A stretch of DNA of 64,000 nucleotides. Origin: Bradyrhizobium sp. SRL28. Lineage in GTDB: Bacteria > Pseudomonadota > Alphaproteobacteria > Rhizobiales > Xanthobacteraceae. The translations under genes and the position numbers were made by a program. The notes under the pieces were generated by a model. The model was not told the origin of the DNA. It saw only the letters and a program-made list of their open reading frames with translations, and did no database searches. Where the stretch lies: contig NZ_JAHEAG010000024.1 of the NCBI RefSeq assembly GCF_018596315.1, forward strand, positions 54,418 through 118,417, in the 5' to 3' direction. This document shows positions 61,277 through 64,000 of the stretch, piece after piece; position 1 is the first letter of the stretch; each line of letters starts with the position of its first letter.

Positions 61277-62323
61277 TTAACGGAGGGCGAGCGGCCGTAG
61301 CGCCGTGCCGGCCACGGTACCGCGGATGGCGTTCGTGGTCAGGATATAGGCGAATTCGTAGACACGATCGGCGGCGAGCCGCTCGAGGTTATTGAACTCC
61401 AGGATATGGACGCCCTGCTGGACGAGCAGATAGACGTGGACCGGATTGAAGCTGCCGCCAACGGCCTGAGAGTCGGCCGGCTTCGGCGGCACATATTCGA
61501 GCCCGGACGTATCGGACCCGAGCATAAGCGCGCCCTTCTCCTCGACGAGCCACTTCGCGGCTGTCAGGCCGATGCCCGCCGAGTCGTGCTGGCCGATCTT
61601 GGCGTGGTCGCGGCCGTTCTCGCCCCAGTAGCGCGCGGTTCCCGTGCGCAGCAGAACGACCGTGCCCGGGGTGACGTCGACGTTCTGCGCCCTCAACGCG
61701 CCCTCGATGTCCGCGACAGTGATTTCATAGGAAGACGGAAGGGCCTCCACGTTCTTGAATCCCGCAACGTCGACCAGGACGCCCCGCGCGACGATCGGCG
61801 GGATCGTCGTCACGTCGGCCTTGCGAATGCCGAAGTCGCCGCCCCATTCGTCCGAGGTGAAACCGTTGTAAAACTCGTTCTTCGGCCCATGCGTGATGTG
61901 GCCGAGCCCATCAATCTGGGTCGCCACGTTGTCGTTCATGAAGATCGCGTTGCTATGCCAGGCGGTGATGCCCGTATTGCCGCCCTCCGGTGTGGTGAAC
62001 GCCAGATCCTTCTGGCTCCTCACGCCTGCGGGCGACCGGAAGCTCATGATTTCTCCCGGGCTGTGGCCGGGCCATTTGTATGAATAGCGGTCGTACGGAA
62101 GGCCGAGATCGTAGGCCTTACCCTGTGTCACGAGCTTCAAGGCGGCCAAACGTGATGCATCGGTCATCTCGTTGAGGTTTCCGACCTCATCCTGAGGCCC
62201 CCAGACCCAGCCCCACCCTTTTCCTTTTGTCCACTTCTTCATGCCGCTGTCCTGCGCATAGCCGTCGCCGGCTGCGAGTGCGAGAACGACCACGGCGAGC
62301 AGGAATCGCGAAACTACCTTCAT
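61277..62323 (-). CDS. Secreted cyclase-family (kynurenine formamidase-like) protein
   Basis: A 348-residue protein of the cyclase/arylformamidase family with a signal peptide (residues 1-23, LAAGDGYAQ). Seen: WGPQDEVGNLNEMTDASRL, DNVATQIDGLGHITHG and a C-terminal FNPVHVYLLVQQGVHILE. The usual HGTHxDxxxH metal motif reads ATQIDGLGH, with Gln in the second His place, so metal binding may differ. Family members hydrolyse formyl-kynurenine or other amides and lactones. It is convergent with the MFS gene. Confidence 0.86.
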   Translation of the reverse strand: MKVVSRFLLAVVVLALAAGDGYAQDSGMKKWTKGKGWGWVWGPQDEVGNLNEMTDASRLAALKLVTQGKAYDLGLPYDRYSYKWPGHSPGEIMSFRSPAGVRSQKDLAFTTPEGGNTGITAWHSNAIFMNDNVATQIDGLGHITHGPKNEFYNGFTSDEWGGDFGIRKADVTTIPPIVARGVLVDVAGFKNVEALPSSYEITVADIEGALRAQNVDVTPGTVVLLRTGTARYWGENGRDHAKIGQHDSAGIGLTAAKWLVEEKGALMLGSDTSGLEYVPPKPADSQAVGGSFNPVHVYLLVQQGVHILEFNNLERLAADRVYEFAYILTTNAIRGTVAGTALRPLALR

Positions 62324-62536
62324 GGAATCCTCCCGGGAATGACATGGATAGCTAAGCGTGGCCAGTCTAGGCCTGAGCTGGCCGTGGGATCAACGAGATT
62401 GTCGGTCAGCGCCGCCACCCCACGCGGGACAGGAACGTCAGCTCCTGTCCCAAATGCGAAGTGGCGCAACCGACTCTAGTCCGGAATGCGCACCAAAGCA
62501 GACCTCCGCCGACCGCTGAATTTATGGATTCATATC

Positions 62537-63514
62537 CTAGTCCACCTTGGCGCCGGCGAACTTGACCACCTTGCCCCATTTGTCGGTTTCGTCAGCCACC
62601 AGCTTGCCGAAGTCGGCGGCCGAGCCCGGCAACAGAATGGCGCCGATCTCGGTGAACCGCGCCTTCGCCTTCGGATCGGCGAGGATTTCATTGACCGCCT
62701 TGTTGAGCCTGTCGACGATTTCAGGCGGCGTGTTCTTCGGCGCGGCAAGGCCGTACCAGGCACTCGCTTCGTAGCCGGGCAGGAAATCGGCGACCAGCGG
62801 CAGGTCCGGCAGCACATCCGAACGCGTGGTGCTGGTCACCGCAAGGCCGCGCAGCTTGCCCGATTTGACGTGCTCGGCGCAGGTCGGAAGGTTGTCGAAC
62901 ATCACATGCATCTGGCCGGACAGCATGTCGGTGAGCGCCGGCGCGCCACCCCGGTAGGGCACATGCTGCATGTTGATCCCGGTCAGCATCTTGAACAGTT
63001 CGCCCGACATGTGGATCGTCGACCCGTTGCCTGATGAGGCCATATTGAGCTTGCCGGGATTGGCCTTGGCGTAGGCGATCAGTTCGGGAATCGACTTGAT
63101 CGGCAGCGAGGGGTGCACCACCACGACGTTTGGAAAGCGAATGATGCCGGCGATCGGCTCCATCTCCTTCATGAAATCGAAGGGCAGCTTGTCGTAAAGC
63201 GTGGCGTTGATGGCATTCGCCGGCGCGACCAGCAGCAGCGAGTAGCCGTCAGGCGTGGCGCGCAGCACGGACTCGGTGGCGATATTGGTGCCTCCCCCCG
63301 GCCGGTTTTCGATGACGAAGGACTGCCCGAGCTTTTCCGACAGCCACTGCCCCATCAGGCGCGCCGTGAGGTCCGCCGAGCCGCCCGGGGTATAGCCGAT
63401 GACGAGGCGAACCGGCCGCGACGGATAGGCCTGCGCGCTCGCACTTCCAGATGTGAGCGGAAGTGCAGCCGCACCGGCTGCGAGTTGCAGAAACTGACGA
63501 CGCTGAAATTTCAT
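62537..63514 (-). CDS. Bug/TctC-type periplasmic substrate-binding protein
   Basis: A 325-residue exported binding protein of the tripartite tricarboxylate transporter family. A twin-arginine-like signal (QRRQFLQLAAGAAALP) precedes PSRPVRLVIGYTPGGSADLTARL, PGGGTNIATESVLRA and MHVMFDNLPTCAEHVKSG, all family hallmarks. It would bind an organic acid. No TctA/TctB membrane genes are adjacent, which is common for this family. The secreted cyclase lies 213 bases downstream on the same strand. Confidence 0.92.
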   Translation of the reverse strand: MKFQRRQFLQLAAGAAALPLTSGSASAQAYPSRPVRLVIGYTPGGSADLTARLMGQWLSEKLGQSFVIENRPGGGTNIATESVLRATPDGYSLLLVAPANAINATLYDKLPFDFMKEMEPIAGIIRFPNVVVVHPSLPIKSIPELIAYAKANPGKLNMASSGNGSTIHMSGELFKMLTGINMQHVPYRGGAPALTDMLSGQMHVMFDNLPTCAEHVKSGKLRGLAVTSTTRSDVLPDLPLVADFLPGYEASAWYGLAAPKNTPPEIVDRLNKAVNEILADPKAKARFTEIGAILLPGSAADFGKLVADETDKWGKVVKFAGAKVD

Positions 63515-63630
63515 TGTGCTTCCTCCGACACACTGGCGGCTCTTGCGGCTGCCTGGTTACGTGCATCCTATCCATACGGCGTCGCGAAGCCGACAGATAT
63601 TCTTAAGGCCGAGGCGGAAGGTTCACCGCG

Positions 63631-64000
63631 TCACTTCGTCTCGCTGAGGAACGCCTGATAGGCGAGCCTGATGCCCTCCTCCAGCGAGGTGCTGGCGCGC
63701 CAGCCGAGTTTGGCCAGCCGGCTGACATCGAGCAGCTTGCGCGGCGTGCCGTCCGGGCGCGAGGTGTCAAAACTGATCTCGCCGGCATAGCCGACGGTCG
63801 CCGCGACCACGCGGGCGAATTCGGCGATCGTGATGTCCTCGCCGGTGCCGATATTGACCAGATCATCGTCGGAATAGGTCTTCATCAAGTGGATGCAGGC
63901 ATCCGCGAGATCGTCGACATAGAGGAATTCGCGCCGCGGCGTGCCGGTGCCCCAGACCACGACCTCTTTGGCGCCGGACGTCTTCGCCTCGTGGAAGCGG
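63631..64000 (-). CDS. fcl: GDP-L-fucose synthase, C-terminal part (cut by the window end)
   Basis: About 123 residues of the C-terminal part of GDP-L-fucose synthase: VVWGTGTPRREFLYVDDLADACIHLM, then NIGTGEDITIAEFARVVA and PDGTPRKLLDVSRLAKLGW. The enzyme epimerises and reduces GDP-4-keto-6-deoxymannose to GDP-L-fucose. The start and NADP/catalytic Tyr-Lys part lie beyond the window. In rhizobia this gene (nolK/fcl) is used for surface polysaccharide or Nod factor decoration. It would use GDP-mannose made by ManC. Confidence 0.92.
   Translation of the reverse strand, partial: RFHEAKTSGAKEVVVWGTGTPRREFLYVDDLADACIHLMKTYSDDDLVNIGTGEDITIAEFARVVAATVGYAGEISFDTSRPDGTPRKLLDVSRLAKLGWRASTSLEEGIRLAYQAFLSETK

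Noticed and set aside
1..64000. CRISPR array, rRNA, tRNA or intact insertion sequence
   Set aside because: No regularly spaced direct repeats, rRNA-like sequence, tRNA cloverleaf or transposase motif was seen in a full read.

Overview
The window is GC-rich, densely coding chromosomal DNA of an alphaproteobacterium. The gene families, the LPS gene set (ADP-heptose core genes, LpcC/LpsB-like mannosyltransferase, ManC, a GDP-fucose synthase at the right edge) and several dispersed palindromic repeats all point to Bradyrhizobium or a close Bradyrhizobiaceae relative. This assignment is inference from family resemblance; no rRNA, tRNA, CRISPR array or intact insertion sequence was recognised.

Layout. 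0-4.8 kb: a secreted caspase-like protein, a threonine/serine dehydratase-type PLP enzyme, and an overlapping pair made of an LpxH-like metallophosphoesterase and a GT4 glycosyltransferase. 4.8-7.1 kb: thiD, with a duplicated scar of its own 3' end about 1.15 kb away and a small P-loop kinase-like gene between the copies. 7.2-12.7 kb: a stand-alone Lrp/AsnC ligand-binding protein, a malate/lactate dehydrogenase family enzyme that appears to lack a standard start codon, a LanC remnant, a membrane J-domain protein, a CHRD protein and two c-type cytochromes. 12.8-15.1 kb: a lone form II CoxL-type molybdenum hydroxylase subunit.

15.4-36.9 kb is a cell-envelope block: murJ, sugar-nucleotide enzymes (WbpE-like, WbpB-like, ManC, UDP-glucuronate epimerase-like), a flippase-like membrane protein, a WecA-like initiating transferase, a WbuB-like glycosyltransferase, a CapD/WbpM-like dehydratase, an O-antigen ligase with a truncated second copy, hldE, hldD, waaF, an LpcC/LpsB-like mannosyltransferase, galE and an MsbA-like exporter. 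Together these can make heptose, mannose and modified hexosamine precursors, start a lipid-linked O-chain, build the core and ligate the chain.

37-42 kb is an accessory stretch. It carries a fatty acid desaturase, an EthD protein, a C-terminal fragment resembling a phage/plasmid MgsA-like protein, an unknown basic protein, and a long non-coding segment with an element that folds into a four-stem cloverleaf-like structure. 42-52 kb: a Baeyer-Villiger-type monooxygenase, ahcY-metK with an upstream HTH-methyltransferase gene (S-adenosylmethionine cycle), a TPR-caspase protein, an FAD oxidoreductase and a MetE-like enzyme. 52.2-56.9 kb: a complete branched-chain/hydrophobic amino-acid type ABC transporter (two ATPases, two permeases, binding protein). 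57-64 kb: a small lipoprotein, purU, hemD, an MFS transporter, a secreted cyclase-family protein, a Bug-type binding protein and the C-terminal part of GDP-L-fucose synthase, cut by the window end.

No complete, clearly new multigene system is visible. The observations most worth checking are the structured repeat-like element near 41.4 kb, the repeat whose terminal TAG forms the stop codon of three unrelated genes, the thiD duplication, and the HTH-methyltransferase gene linked to metK-ahcY.
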